Assembly: GCF_030272615.1 (NCBI RefSeq)
Contig: NC_081407.1
Location: 440,843,213 to 440,907,212 of the forward strand
DNA: 64,000 nt
Reading direction: 5' to 3'
From: Cryptomeria japonica
Taxonomy: Eukaryota; Streptophyta; Pinopsida; Cupressales; Cupressaceae
Both the position numbers and the translations under genes were made by a program. Positions 37,714 to 48,956 of the stretch are shown here, one piece after another; position 1 is the first letter of the stretch; each line of letters starts with the position of its first letter. Below the pieces are notes generated by a model. The model did no database searches. It saw only the letters and a program-made list of their open reading frames with translations, and was not told where the DNA came from.

Positions 37714-37736
37714 CCCTAACCCAGTATGGGTTAGGG
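37714..37736. repeat. Perfect inverted repeat with telomere-like arms
   Basis: CCCTAACCC, five-base spacer AGTAT, GGGTTAGGG. Confidence 0.85.
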
Positions 37737-38865
37737 TATTCGAGAATGGTATAGGTTTTAAAGAATGAAAAAAAATAATATGAATAAAGTAATTTTTATA
37801 ATAGCTAATTTAGGGTTCATGGTAGTTGATAATAAGGTATGCTTCTTGAAACAAAGTAAATTAGGGTTCCAGTAATAGTTGAATATATTATAGTTAAGTT
37901 ATTGGGCCTTTAAGAAATGATTAATATTTCCATATAGATAGAAGTTTTGAATAAAAGGAAAATATATAGTTTATATCGTGGAAGTATAATTCGACTATAA
38001 TGTAAATGCATATTTAGAACATTCATAATTTATAGATGTTTAATATCTTAATATATTAACTAGGGCAATTATAGATTTAATATTTTATTAGGTGTTTAAA
38101 ATTTATATAAATGTTTTATATAAACATAGGGGCTTGTAAATATTTGATTTAGGTTTTAAATTGTAAATACCCCTTTAGAGTTTATTTTTTTTAGAAATTT
38201 AATGGATAAAGAAATGAATTTTTCTACAAAATTATTATTACCATAATTGGGTAAAAATACTTGAGAAGTTAATTAATCATATTTAAAGCAAGAGGGATTA
38301 TGAATATTGGACACGAAGAAATAAATAGTTGTCGGTTGGAAGAAGTAATATATAAGAATTTGATTTAAATTATAAATTATTTTTGTAGATTTCTAAATGT
38401 TTTTCCCTTGCAACTAAATGTAACGACTTAATATAGATTAATAAATAATTAAAATAAGAGGATATTGTAGGGGCGTGAGCTAATTCCTCTAGGATAAAAT
38501 TTATGTACTAAGTCTTACCAACCTTATTAATCCAAGTGGCTACGTTTACCAAACAATATAATTATCATAATGATGTTGGAACTCTAACTGTATCTGCTTT
38601 ATTAGATAATATTGAAGCAATGGAAGTGAAGAGGACTTTGAGTGAATTTATCATTACACATATAATATTTATTAGATCCACTTAATTGTAGGAAATTATC
38701 GTAAGTGTTGTGTGAGTATTTATTTCCGATTTAAGGATTCGTTTGGAACAAATTTGTTAATGTTGTCACAATTTAATTAAGAAATGCTTGCATGTAATTT
38801 AGTGTTTTAAAATTAAAAAAAGAAAAAAAATTATCCCGTTCTTGCCCTAAAATTTGGGCATGACA

Positions 38866-38870
38866 GGCTC
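38866..38870. repeat. Target site duplication GGCTC (right)
   Basis: Copy of 34194-34198 directly after the CA end of the solo LTR. Confidence 0.85.
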
Positions 38871-39243
38871 AAAAAGTCTACAACAAACATAATACTAGTT
38901 ATCATCATCCTAAGCATAAACAGATCAAGACAATGTACCTCTGCCATTTGTGTTGCACGATTTGGTCGATTGTCTTTTTATCTAGTTCAATCAACTAACT
39001 ATCAAACCTAAGTCACTTAGATAACATCTTATACAGGATAGATCGTTCCTGAAACCAGACCGAATCTTAGTGACTACTCTCAAATCAACTTAGATAAACG
39101 CCTTATACAGGATAGATCTTTCCTGAAACTAGTCTAAATCTCAATTGCTTCTCTCAAACAAATACGCTAATCGAACAACTAGCTTTGAAATTGATCTTGA
39201 CCTCTGCATCACAAATAATTTTAGGTCACACTAATCCATAAAA
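38871..39243 (+). other. Tat leader, second part, with a 73-bp tandem duplication
   Basis: Non-coding up to the gag ATG at 39244. 39015-39088 and 39089-39162 are tandem copies sharing ACTTAGATAA, CTTATACAGGATAGATC and TTCCTGAAAC. Confidence 0.7.
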
Positions 39244-41219
39244 ATGCCTAAAACTAGGAGTTCTCGTAAGAAAGAGGCCAAAGGAAAAGGACAACCCTTC
39301 ACATATCAAGATAACCCATACTACGTGAAGGACCCGCTCACTGATAAACCTTCATCATCAGGGGTACCAAATTTTGATGAACCTAAATCTCCCACCATAC
39401 ATGAGACATAATACAATGACAAAGACAACCTTAATATTCATGAAACCAATAATGATTCCTCATCAAGTGAAGTTGAAGAAGACATTGAACCTCCAAAAAA
39501 AGAAATTCATGATTGTCAAAAGGATAAAGACTTTCGAAAAATGGTGAAAGTTATCCTAGCTCGAGAAAAGGAAGACTCTTTCTTAGAACTAGCAAAACAA
39601 GGTCCCAAGCTTCCTATTGGATATGATGTTTAGACACTCATTACTAAAAAGGAAGAATCACCTATACTAATGGTACACAAACAATTACTAGCCTTATGGA
39701 CTGAGATCACTGAACTGAAGAATAAGGATAAGTCCCCAAAACAATATTCTCTGGAGACAATATGCCCCTTTCCATTTGACAAGAATCTATACATGCCTCC
39801 ATTCCCTTCACGAGTTGAGATCCAAAAATTTGACAAATATGATGGTACCTCAAATCCTCAAGATCATGTCAGAGAGTTTTGTGTTGCCTGTATGGAGTTC
39901 ATGCACGATCAAACGTATCTCATGCACCTTTTCCCAAGGAGTTTGGGAGGACAAGCCATGGAATGGTTCTCAAGTCTACGTAAAGGAATAAAAACAATTG
40001 AAGAACTAATCCAACTATTCTTACAACAATACTCATACAACATTCAACATCTTGTGACTATGATCGAGCTTTGCAATACTAAACAGAAAACAGGGGAGCC
40101 TTTCCTTACTTTCCTCCAATGTTGGAGAAAGATGTTCTCTAGGTATTCAAGACCTATCCCAGATTCTAAAAAAATGGACATATTCATCAACAACTTGGTT
40201 CTAGAATTGAAATATAGTAAATACAAATGCAAGTACACCCATCATTTAACAAAATGGTAGATAATGCCATTCAAATGGAAGATGTACTCATAAAGAAGGG
40301 GGATATCTCACCTTGGAAAGAAACACAACCAGGATCTAGCTCTAAAGAGAAAAACAAGTATTGGAAGTATGGCAAAGACAACAATAAGAATGTTGTTAAT
40401 GACGGAGTAGTAGACACTACTAAAACCAACTCAAAGCCTATGATATTCAACTTGTCTAGTGGCACACAAATGCTCAAAGCTGCTGAAGCTACAACAAAAA
40501 ATCCTCCGAAGAAAACAAAAGAATGGTTCAAAGAGAAACCTTGGCTTTCCAAACCTAAGTGTGATTTTACTCCTCTTGAAGAATCATATGAATACGCTTT
40601 CAAAACTCTGATGGCAAACAATCTGATAACACTACTAGATAGCTCCAGACCATATGATCTAGAAATCAAACTAAAATGGTGGAGAGAAAATGAATACTAT
40701 GACTTCCATCAGAATAAAGGTCATAACACAAACAATTGCATGAAGCTCAAACATGAGATTCAAGATCTCATAGATGCTAGTAAAATTGTTGTCGGGAATC
40801 ACCTGACCAATGCTAATCACAAAGCATTTAAGGACCCTTTGCCTATTTACAAACAAGGTGATTCCTCAAAGACCAAAGGAGGTGCCAAAGTAAATTATAC
40901 TTATACCAGCAATGACAACGTCATCAACATGATTGAGCCTTCCCAATCAGAATATTGCAATGTGATTATAGTCCAAGACAAACCAAATGAATTATGATAT
41001 GCAAGAGCTATGACCCATTCTCAAAAGAAAGTCACTCTCCAAGGAGCTAGTTCTTCTAACCCAGCTCAAGCAACATTGAACCCACTAGCCTCATCAAACA
41101 AACAAAAAGAATTGATCTTGGATAAATTTAGAAGGCTAACTTCAACATCATACTCTAGATATAGCGTTGCAGAACAATTAAAAAGGACAAATGCTCAAAT
41201 CTCAATCTTTGAATTGTGA
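39244..41219 (+). pseudogene. gag: Tat gypsy gag
   Basis: Start ATG 39244 (MPKTRSSRKKEAKGKG), first good ATG after the leader. A coiled, charged N-terminus is followed by the retrotransposon gag (capsid) domain: FDKYDGTSNPQDHVREF, LMHLFPRSLGGQAMEWFSSL, IKTIEELIQLFLQQY and KTGEPFLTFLQCWR, in the order seen in plant gypsy gag. Stops at 39409 (TAA) and 39631 (TAG). A frameshift near 40215-40230 moves the reading to the frame of MVDNAIQMEDVLIKKGDI; it continues past TGA 40995 (where an Arg codon fits) to TGA 41217. A single knuckle-like CDFHQNKGHNTNNC is present, with the first Cys replaced (YYDFHQNKGHNTNNC). The product would form the virus-like particle in the cytoplasm. Confidence 0.75.
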
Positions 41220-43245
41220 AAACTCTCGTATGCTCACAAAGAGATCCTAGACAAGGCATTGCTCACCACTAATGTTCCCAAAGATTTAGATATTGATCAA
41301 TTTCAGTCTATGGTGGGTCATCTAACCTCACCTCACTATCTGACCTTCTCTGAAGAAGATGACAACTCGCTAAATCATCCACATAATCAGCCATTGCATA
41401 TTGAAGCCATGATCCATAAACATAGAGTCAAACGTGTTTTGATAGATGGAGGCATGGGGTTGAATATTTGTACTTATAGTCTACTTACACAACTAGGATT
41501 ATCTGAAAATGTCATTGATCCCACCAAGAAAATAACAATTAAAGCTTATGATGAAGAAGAAATGACCTCTAAAGGTCTGGTATCATTACCAATCAGGGTG
41601 GGACTTGTAGAAAGAGATGTCCTTTTTCAGGTACTTGATCTTCCTTTGTCATACAATATCTTACTGAGTAGGCCATGGATTCATGAGATGAAGGTAGTTC
41701 CATCAACATACCATCAATGCTTAAAATTTCCTTATAATGGAACAAAAGTCAACATTCCTGCTGATACAAATGTGACCTGTAATGCATTAATAAAAGATGT
41801 TGATACTTTTGTGCCTCATAATAGGGCAGCCTATACAAATGAAAATCTAGAAGCTTTGATGAAAGACTTGGAAAAGAAATTCAAGATTACAAATACCGGC
41901 ATCAATGGCTACAAGATAGAACCGATACTTTCATTAGTCTCTCTCCCTCCATCACCAAAACAATTGAGCAAAGCACAGAGGCTATGAGAACATGAACTTC
42001 AGCTCCGAATATCATATATGATGGTCTTTTTGTATAGTCTTCTACTTCCTTGGTAGATGAAATAGAAGAGGATGATGTTCTTAATTGGATTTTTAAGGAA
42101 GATAGTCAAAATGAGGAGGTATGACATTGTGAGATTTCCTCAACCCAATATGGTCCTGGCTACAAGATGATTCAATGCATGGGATATTCAGGTACTAGTC
42201 CCCTAGGTAAATATCAAGAGGGTATTATTGAACCCATTCAGCTGCAAACAAAATCAACAAATGATAAGGTTGGAATGGGGTACAATCCGAAAAATACATC
42301 AAACCAAAACACATGCTTCTAAATCTAAGTGGTAAAAAAGGATATCGCCTTCAAAATTACAGGAAAGAAATGCTCAACAAACTCAAGTAGAGTGTGTAAA
42401 AGAGAAAGAGGAATCAACAGTTAAGAAAGAAGAAACAATCAGCACTCAAGCTCTGATGGTGTCAGCTACAATAATACAAGGAGTTGAGGTCCTAGAGGAT
42501 ATAAGAGATGAAGTAGTAAGAATTAGAGAATTGTTTGCACCACTAAAAGTTCTAGTCACATACACTGGTAGGTAGCAAGTAGATGATTCAGAGACTGGCT
42601 CAAACAAGTATGAATGGGGTCCTGACCACCTCTCAGATACATCTAGTACAGAAACTCTAGAAGAGTCTAGCAGTATCACAGATGATACTCAAGAACTGAT
42701 GCACATAAAACTAGAGATAGAAATATAGGAAATCAGACTAAGAAGACAAGCAGACTATGAACAAGGACTAAAGGAAGGAAGAATACCAAAAAAACTTTCA
42801 TCTATGTACCCCTATACTAAGACAAAACAAATCAGGTATAGCACTACACAAGAAGAGTTGGAATCTATAGAACAAGAACCAATTATCAGTCTGGAAGAAG
42901 CTGAATGGAGTAGATGACAACAAATCACATAAATAGTAAGATCATGTCAACAAGTATGTCAAATACAAATGATAAATGAGACAAATCTTGAAGGAACTTG
43001 CAACATTAAAGATGTTGGTATTGATACCATACATAAACTCACTAAATCACTTGAAGAAGCCTCAGAAACTTCATCTGATGACTCTGATGACTCTAACAAC
43101 AGTCCTATTCAGGACAATATCTACTCAACATCAAATTCTGAATCATTTGATGTAAATGATGAAAATTTGTCTACTGATCTTATTCCTATCGAATCACGAT
43201 ATGACGTCTAGTCTGGCATGGGGAATGATGCTACAAGTATGTCTA
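41220..43245 (+). pseudogene. Tat gypsy protease with G-patch and linker
   Basis: Continues the gag frame after TGA 41217. The retropepsin domain is at 41390-41740: VKRVLIDGGMGLNICTYSLL (active site LID-G-G instead of the usual D-S/T-G), SKGLVSLPIRVG and YNILLSRPWIHEMK. After 41985 the frame is broken, but a G-patch-like segment is clear at about 42160-42290 (GYKMIQCMGYSGTSPLGKYQ, then VGMGYNP). G-patch after the protease is a known trait of some plant gypsy and retroviral proteases and may bind RNA. From 42400 to 43245 it is an acidic linker (SSDDSDDSNNS) of no known fold. The frame is cut at 43245 by the next insertion and resumes at 49747. Confidence 0.65.
43241..43245. repeat. Target site duplication GTCTA (left)
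   Basis: Directly before the LTR start; same five bases at 49747-49751. Confidence 0.88.
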
Positions 43246-44017
43246 TGTTGGCATATGCCCACTCCAATGAGACATTGTATGTGATTGAAGGTTTTGTCAT
43301 TGATGGCAACCTTGCAATCTTATGGCACCGGAAAAGGCATTATACCAGCATCAGCAGATCACACTCTACACCGACACTGGCACAGAAGAAAAGAAGTACA
43401 CCGGCACAAAGGCCGACAGGATTTTGTTATACAATATTTTGTTTATTATTGTAAGCCAACATGGAAAATTGTAAAATGACTCTTATATATAAAGGAGATC
43501 ATTGTAGACATTTGTAAGAGTGATGTAGAAGCATAAAAGAAAATATTAGGCAGACCTAATGTGCGAAATATAGGTCAAGGGGTATATGTAAAGAATAGAG
43601 TAGGAATTGGTACTGAATCTGGCATTGAAGATGCTATTGTAAAGCAGTACAAGTTACTGGATTGGAATAATCCTTATTTGTAAGTCAGTGTGACTTCCCA
43701 TTGAGTAGTGAGCTCTAGGCATTTGGCCTTCCTACATGTGCAGGCCCCTATTGTAAGTAATATTCTCTTATTGGCCAGTGAGTGAATATTGTGGGTCACA
43801 AATCCCACTGAGGTTTTTCCCACACCGGATTTCCTCATTAAAATCTTGTGTTATGGTGTGTTTTTCATGTGGATGTTCTTGATTCTATTTATTGCATTAT
43901 TTCTTGCATACCGGTACACTGTTATATTATGTTCTGCATGTTTTAAGTCAAGAAACTTTAATCACCGGTCAGATATTGATCCACCCCCCCCTCTCAGTAT
44001 CTGTGGGACCTCTAACA
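43246..44017 (+). repeat. 5' LTR of the pol-less element, 772 bp
   Basis: TGTTGGCATATG to CTCTAACA. A TATA box TATATAAA is at 43485-43492. The U5 end has the CCACCCCCCCCTCTCAGTAT run common to conifer copia-like LTRs. It lacks about 20 bp that the 3' LTR has in a CACAGAAGAAAAGAAGTA duplication. Confidence 0.85.
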
Positions 44018-44018
44018 A

Positions 44019-44034
44019 TTGGTATTAGAGCTTG
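44019..44034 (+). promoter_or_regulatory. Primer-binding site (tRNA-Met type)
   Basis: TTGGTATTAGAGCTTG directly after the LTR. It differs from the canonical TGGTATCAGAGC by one C-to-T change. Confidence 0.8.
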
Positions 44035-44088
44035 GTCCTCTATTTTCAAAAGCCTAATAGCTTGAGGAAGATCTTGACACTGGTAAAG

Positions 44089-45246
44089 ATGGAAAATCTG
44101 AGGAAGCAACTTGAAGGAGCTCTTAAAGACTATCATGCAGAAAAGTTGAAAAATATCAAACTAGAAGATGATTTAAGAGCAGCTTAGGATATCATTTAGG
44201 CACTTCAAGAAAATTTTACTGTTGCAAGAAATAAGAGAAGAGAAATTTGTGAAAAATTGCAAAATGAGAATGATGAAAAGGAATCACTTAATGATATGGT
44301 AAGCAAGTTGAAACAAGAGATCATGACAACAAAAAATGAGATGCAGGATATGACTATGAGATTTTGCAAAGAGATTGAGGATAGGAAGAAGAATGAAGAA
44401 TAATTAACTAGAAGACTAAGTGATGCAGCAAATGAGAATACAAGACTCAGCTATGAAAATGATATGTTGAAGATAGATCTAATGCATACTCAAAATGACT
44501 CAAATGAACTGATGAGACAAAAAGAAAACTTAGAAAGAGAACTAGAAACTGCAAATCAACATAAGGAAAAATTCAAGAAAAGCTCAGAGGAACTTGGCAC
44601 TTTACTGAAGAATCAAAAACCTAAAGGTGACACTTCTAGAATTGGCTTTGAAGTTGGTGAAAGCTCCGGTACTGCAAATACTCAGGATCACAGTAAACCG
44701 GTAAGACAACCTAATCCTTAGAAATTCAATGGTAAATGCTTTAACTCTAATAAGTATGGTCATAGAGCGAATGAATGTAGATCTAGAAATTATCAAAATA
44801 TCAACACACCCACCGGCCAATATTCTAAATGCAACAAAATAGGTCACAACTTTGAAAATTGCAGAAAGAATGTGAGATGTTATGTTTGTGGAAGATTTGG
44901 ACATTTATCTAATCAATGCAGAACACAAACCGGCATAGGTTATGGGAAAGCTATCCAAAAGAATAATGTAACTTGTTATGCATGTAACAAGATTGGGCAT
45001 ATTGCTAAATTTTGTAGAAGTAAAGGAACACCGGTAGACAACAAAAGTTCTAGCTTGAAAGGTAAAGAAAAAATTGAAGAGGTTAAGCAAGAATTCTCAA
45101 ACTAATGGATTAGAAAAGCTGATCTAAATATTGGGAATACTCCTCCACCAGTAGAACAAACCAATGCTTCACTGGCAGGACAAAGTGATGCTTCACCAGA
45201 AGGAAAGAGCAGTGCTCCACCGGCAGGAAGTTCTTCATCCAATTGA
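44089..45246 (+). pseudogene. gag: Gag-like protein, coiled coil plus four CCHC knuckles
   Basis: One frame from ATG 44089 (MENLRKQLEGALKDY) to TGA 45244-45246 (385 sense codons). It is broken by TAG, TAG, TAA, TAG and TAA (two near 44190, one at 44401, one at 44719, one at 45103), each at a place where glutamine fits, and without frameshift. The first about 200 residues are Glu/Lys-rich and coiled coil. Four zinc-knuckle units follow: CFNSNKYGHRANEC (second Cys lost), YSKCNKIGHNFENC (first Cys lost), CYVCGRFGHLSNQC and CYACNKIGHIAKFC (both intact CX2CX4HX4C). The tail has repeated PP-A-G and ASP-x-G segments. Nucleocapsid-type RNA binding is the expected role. No capsid domain is recognisable. 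Confidence 0.75.
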
Positions 45247-45548
45247 AGAAAATTTCCTTGAGGGTTTGGCAATCTATTGATACATGTGCTAATTATTCCC
45301 TCGGTTAGAGATAAGAAGTTGAAAATTACTTATTACCGGCAAACAATGTTAAGTGAATACTTAACCGGCATGCAATTAATGTGGTAGATGGCAAAAAGAC
45401 ACTACAAAGTTAAGGTTTTGGCTCCATTTCATTTCATCGAGATTTTAAATTTTCAGTGAGCACGAAGACTCTGAGCTAAGGCATTTCGAGCAAGAAGCAA
45501 GCACACTCCAAGTAATCATCCATCCAAGGCAGTAAAAGGTATTTAATC
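45247..45548 (+). other. Spacer between gag-like and unknown ORF
   Basis: About 300 bp, non-coding, with CCGGCA motifs at 45334 and 45364. It could hold an internal entry or splice signal, but none is recognised. Confidence 0.4.
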
Positions 45549-48500
45549 ATGGCATCCACCTCTGCAATTGAATACATAGCAAATCCTACTATTGTGGAAG
45601 TAATAAAAAGACCTAGGCCCGTATTTCGGTTAGTTCCCAAGATAGCAAAGGAGGATACCTTAGGTGTTTTTTCTCAAATCCCTAAGGGAGTTGTTTATAG
45701 ACCCCCAAACGTACATCCACTACAACATTGAAGAGTTAGGAGATGAGGAAATCAAAACCATGTATAAGACCATGATATGTGATAATATCGGCAATATAAA
45801 GGATGAACACAAAATCATTGAGACCCTAGGATTTACAAAAATCCTTAGCATTCCTGAATTTCCAAAGGATGTTATTAGGATAGTTTTAAGCAGGGTACAT
45901 GGAGAATTTTTCTGGTTAGATGCAATCCATAAGATCACCAAGGAAGTTGTGAAAGCTGTCATAGGGTTACCAACCACTGGTAAGAGACTAGATAAAACCA
46001 AGGAGGTTTCCAATGAGCTAGTTATAAACCTAACTAGTGCAACTTTTGACAAGAGGTCTCTAAGGGTTAATGATGTGAAAGATGTCAATGTGAGATTCAT
46101 CAGTATGATATTAGGTTATAAAGATACTCATGCTAATAGACTTAATTCAGTTTCAAGTTTATGCATTAAAAGTGCTTATGACATGGTCACAGATAATGCA
46201 AAAATTGACATATGTGAATGGTTAAAAGATGAACTAATTGACAACCTTGGAAAGATCAAGAAGGACAAGAAAGGAACTTTCAGATTTAGAAATCTATTAG
46301 TATGCCTAATGCTACATATAACAAAATAGGTTCTCGGTATAGGTTACAAAGAACTGGGATATGACATACCAGTAGGAAAACAATTGATTGAACTATTCAA
46401 TAACATGGGTGAGAACAAGGAAAACAATATTCATGACTTTTTCCAGCACGAAAGACCAAAATGAAGAAAAGAGTAAGGTTATTTCAGAAAATTTTAGATA
46501 AATACAAAGATGATATATGCTTTGTCATCAAGAAAGATGAAATCTAGATGGAAGCAGTCATCCCAAGGATAGTCTGGGTAACCGAGATGGGATATGAAAT
46601 AGATGATCACATAGTTGAAACATATGCCAAAGCACTTCTAGAAGCCCCTAGAGAACCAAATGAAGAAATTTTTGGTAGCGCAGAAAATATTGAAAGACAA
46701 ATTCAATCAAAGAAAAGGGTGAAAAAGGTTGAGGCAGTTGTGAGGAAAGGATCCAGACAAGAAAAAGCCATCAAAGAAGATTTATTGAAGAAAATCGGCA
46801 TAACAGAGGATGAATTAGCAGCTCCACAGCCTGAAACTCACCTATCACCAGTAGGTACTTCTTCAGGAAGTGAGATGCCTACAAATTTTAAAAGAGTTGT
46901 AAGGAAAAGAGAACCTTCACTGGCAACCACACCCTCACCCATGAGGACAAGGCAAAAATAACAAGCAGTGAGATCTCCGGTTAGAAAGGCCACACCAAAG
47001 AAGAAACTGACACCTAAGAAGAAGAAAAGGACAAACAGAGACTTGGCCCCTCTTGATATACTACTAAATGAAATCACAGAGGAAGGTAAACTGAAGAATA
47101 TAGAGAAAATATATGACACTCTAATAGCTTATGAGAAAGAACAAATAGAGAACAGTGTTATATTACATATGGACATGTACAAGAAATTTTTTATGGAAGT
47201 AGTAATGAAATTCCTAATTAATTAATCAAAAGAATTGAGGCAAGAAGATAGAAAGTGATTGAATTGGATAAGAAAATAAAAATTGAGAAGCTACTTGTTG
47301 TATATCTGGTAAACTTTCCAAAAGAAATTGATGATTTGATTGCTCAAGCAAACCAGTCAGTATTCTCTACTGCACACCGACATATTTCACTAATGGCAGG
47401 AAGAGTTAATGAGGTGATAGAGGAAACAAAAGATGGATGGGATATATTCCTAGTTGAGAAATAAAAACAAGAAGAGTACAGGAATCCCAAACCTATAAAG
47501 GTTTATCAGAAAGACAGAGACAAGGGGAAAGGTAAAGTTGGTGGACCACCAAGCATCAAAGTTAAAGACAACTTACCCCCGCCTTCTTTAAATACTCCAC
47601 CGGTGAAAACAACAACTACTGAAGATCAACCGGCAGCTGAGAGTATGGATGTAGAGGATAATAATCCTAATTCTAAAGTCCTATACACTATGGATGTTGA
47701 TACCCAGAAGATCAACATAGTAGTAGACAAAGATTCAACTGATAAGTCAGATATGGCTAGTGAGCCTCCGGTAGCAGGAGAAATTGAGAAACCGACAGAT
47801 GATAAAGAGAAAAAGGCAGAGACTGGTACACAGACTAAGGAAATGAAACCTACAGAGAAAAAAATAGAGCTTAAAGAAATGCAGACACAAACTGACCTAC
47901 CAAAGGTCAATACAAGCTTGGTAACTTCCACCAATACTCAGTTTGTTGGATCATCATCAGCATACAAATCAACAAATGTGACTGAGGTACTACTTGATTC
48001 TATCAAGAAAATAACCGACTGCAGCTCACAGGCTTACAAAGCAATTGATGATTCCATACCTATTTTGAAGGTAATAGCACCTAACTGTAATATAGATAAC
48101 AAAGATTCTTTAGGACAATTGGATACATTGTGTAAATATATCTCTGAAAACATTGAGAAAATAAAGGAAGAGTCAGTAAAGGATAAGGTAGAAATTGAGA
48201 AACATAAATTCTTTGATGAGTAAATAAAGAAGTGTAATAGAGATTTTGACACACTTCTACCGGAACTATGTAATTTATTAAAAGAGTACAAAACTTTGTA
48301 CAAAGATACCTGTAAAACAAACTTTTTGACTATAGATATTGACAAGAAATTGAGCAAGGTATAGGATGAGATAAATAAACTTGCAGACAACTTTGTCAAC
48401 TCACTTGATACACTATCAGCCTTTGAGGAGAAGATATCAAATTTTGAGGAAGAACTACTCAAATTGGAAAGAGAGAAAGAAAGGTTAATAAGTAAGGCAA

Positions 48501-48733
48501 AACATTTGAGATGTAAACTAAGTCCAAGATTGGACTACCTAGCATCTCTACGGAAGGAAATTTCTAAGGCACTAATACAGGGAAGCAAAACACCGGCATG
48601 GCATTTGTAGTATCTCACCGATACAGTGAATAGAATTGAGACAACAATAAAGGATAGTAAGAAGTTTATGGATAATATAAACTTGATTTTGGGAGATCTT
48701 TTTTAGATTGTAACTACCCAGCTACAAGGTTGA
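45549..48733 (+). pseudogene. Large unknown ORF of the pol-less element (about 1060 codons)
   Basis: ATG 45549 (MASTSAIEYIANP) to TGA 48731-48733. Frames change near 45700, 46455 and 47225, and stops (mostly TAG and TAA) lie at 46327, 46545, 46959, 47462, 48221, 48362, 48608 and 48704. N-terminal 300 residues: helical, with FPKDVIRIVLSRVHGEFFWL, HKITKEVVKAVIGLPTTGKR, FDKRSLRVNDVKDVNVRF and FRFRNLLVCLMLHI. This resembles plant-mobile-domain-like proteins. Next: basic linker (RKATPKKKLTPKKKKR) that could be a nuclear signal or bind nucleic acid, then an acidic Thr/Lys/Glu-rich stretch with KKAETGTQTKEMK and MQTQTDL repeats, then a C-terminal coiled coil (about 48130-48700). No enzyme motif. Its place is where pol should be. 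Function unknown. Confidence 0.65.
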
Positions 48734-48778
48734 GTTTATGGATAGCTGAAACTACAAAATCTACTGACATCTTGACAA

Positions 48779-48956
48779 CCTTTGTCATTGATGCCAAAGG
48801 GGGAGTAGTGGGATGAGAAAGTTCAAAACACAGGAATCATATGCTCAGGGGGAGCTCTCACATTTTTGGTAACACTTTTTGGACACTCCAATGATACACT
48901 CCAATGATACATTGTATGTGATGGCAACCTTTGTCATTGATGCCAAAGGGGGAGAT
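48779..48956 (+). promoter_or_regulatory. Polypurine tract, present twice
   Basis: TTGTCATTGATGCCAAAGGGGGAG occurs at about 48783 and again at about 48931. The second one ends directly at the 3' LTR (48957) and is the working tract by position. The 60 bp before it resemble the LTR start itself (ACTCCAATGATACATTGTATG). Confidence 0.8.

Larger units (their letters stand above)
34199..38865. mobile_element. Solo LTR of a large-LTR retroelement, 4667 bp
   Basis: Starts TGTAAGGCCTTCCCC and ends TTGGGCATGACA, flanked by GGCTC on both sides. No gene, primer site next to an LTR end, or second LTR is found within it. This is the product expected from recombination between the two LTRs of one element. 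Its ends (pyrimidine- or purine-rich, TG..CA) and size resemble the 4.5 kb LARD LTR, but the sequences differ. It cuts the Tat leader into two. Confidence 0.75.

Noticed and set aside
37322-37719. Cluster of overlapping open frames on both strands in a GC-rich patch
   Set aside because: Openness comes from GC-rich hairpin repeats in a solo LTR; no start context or similarity.
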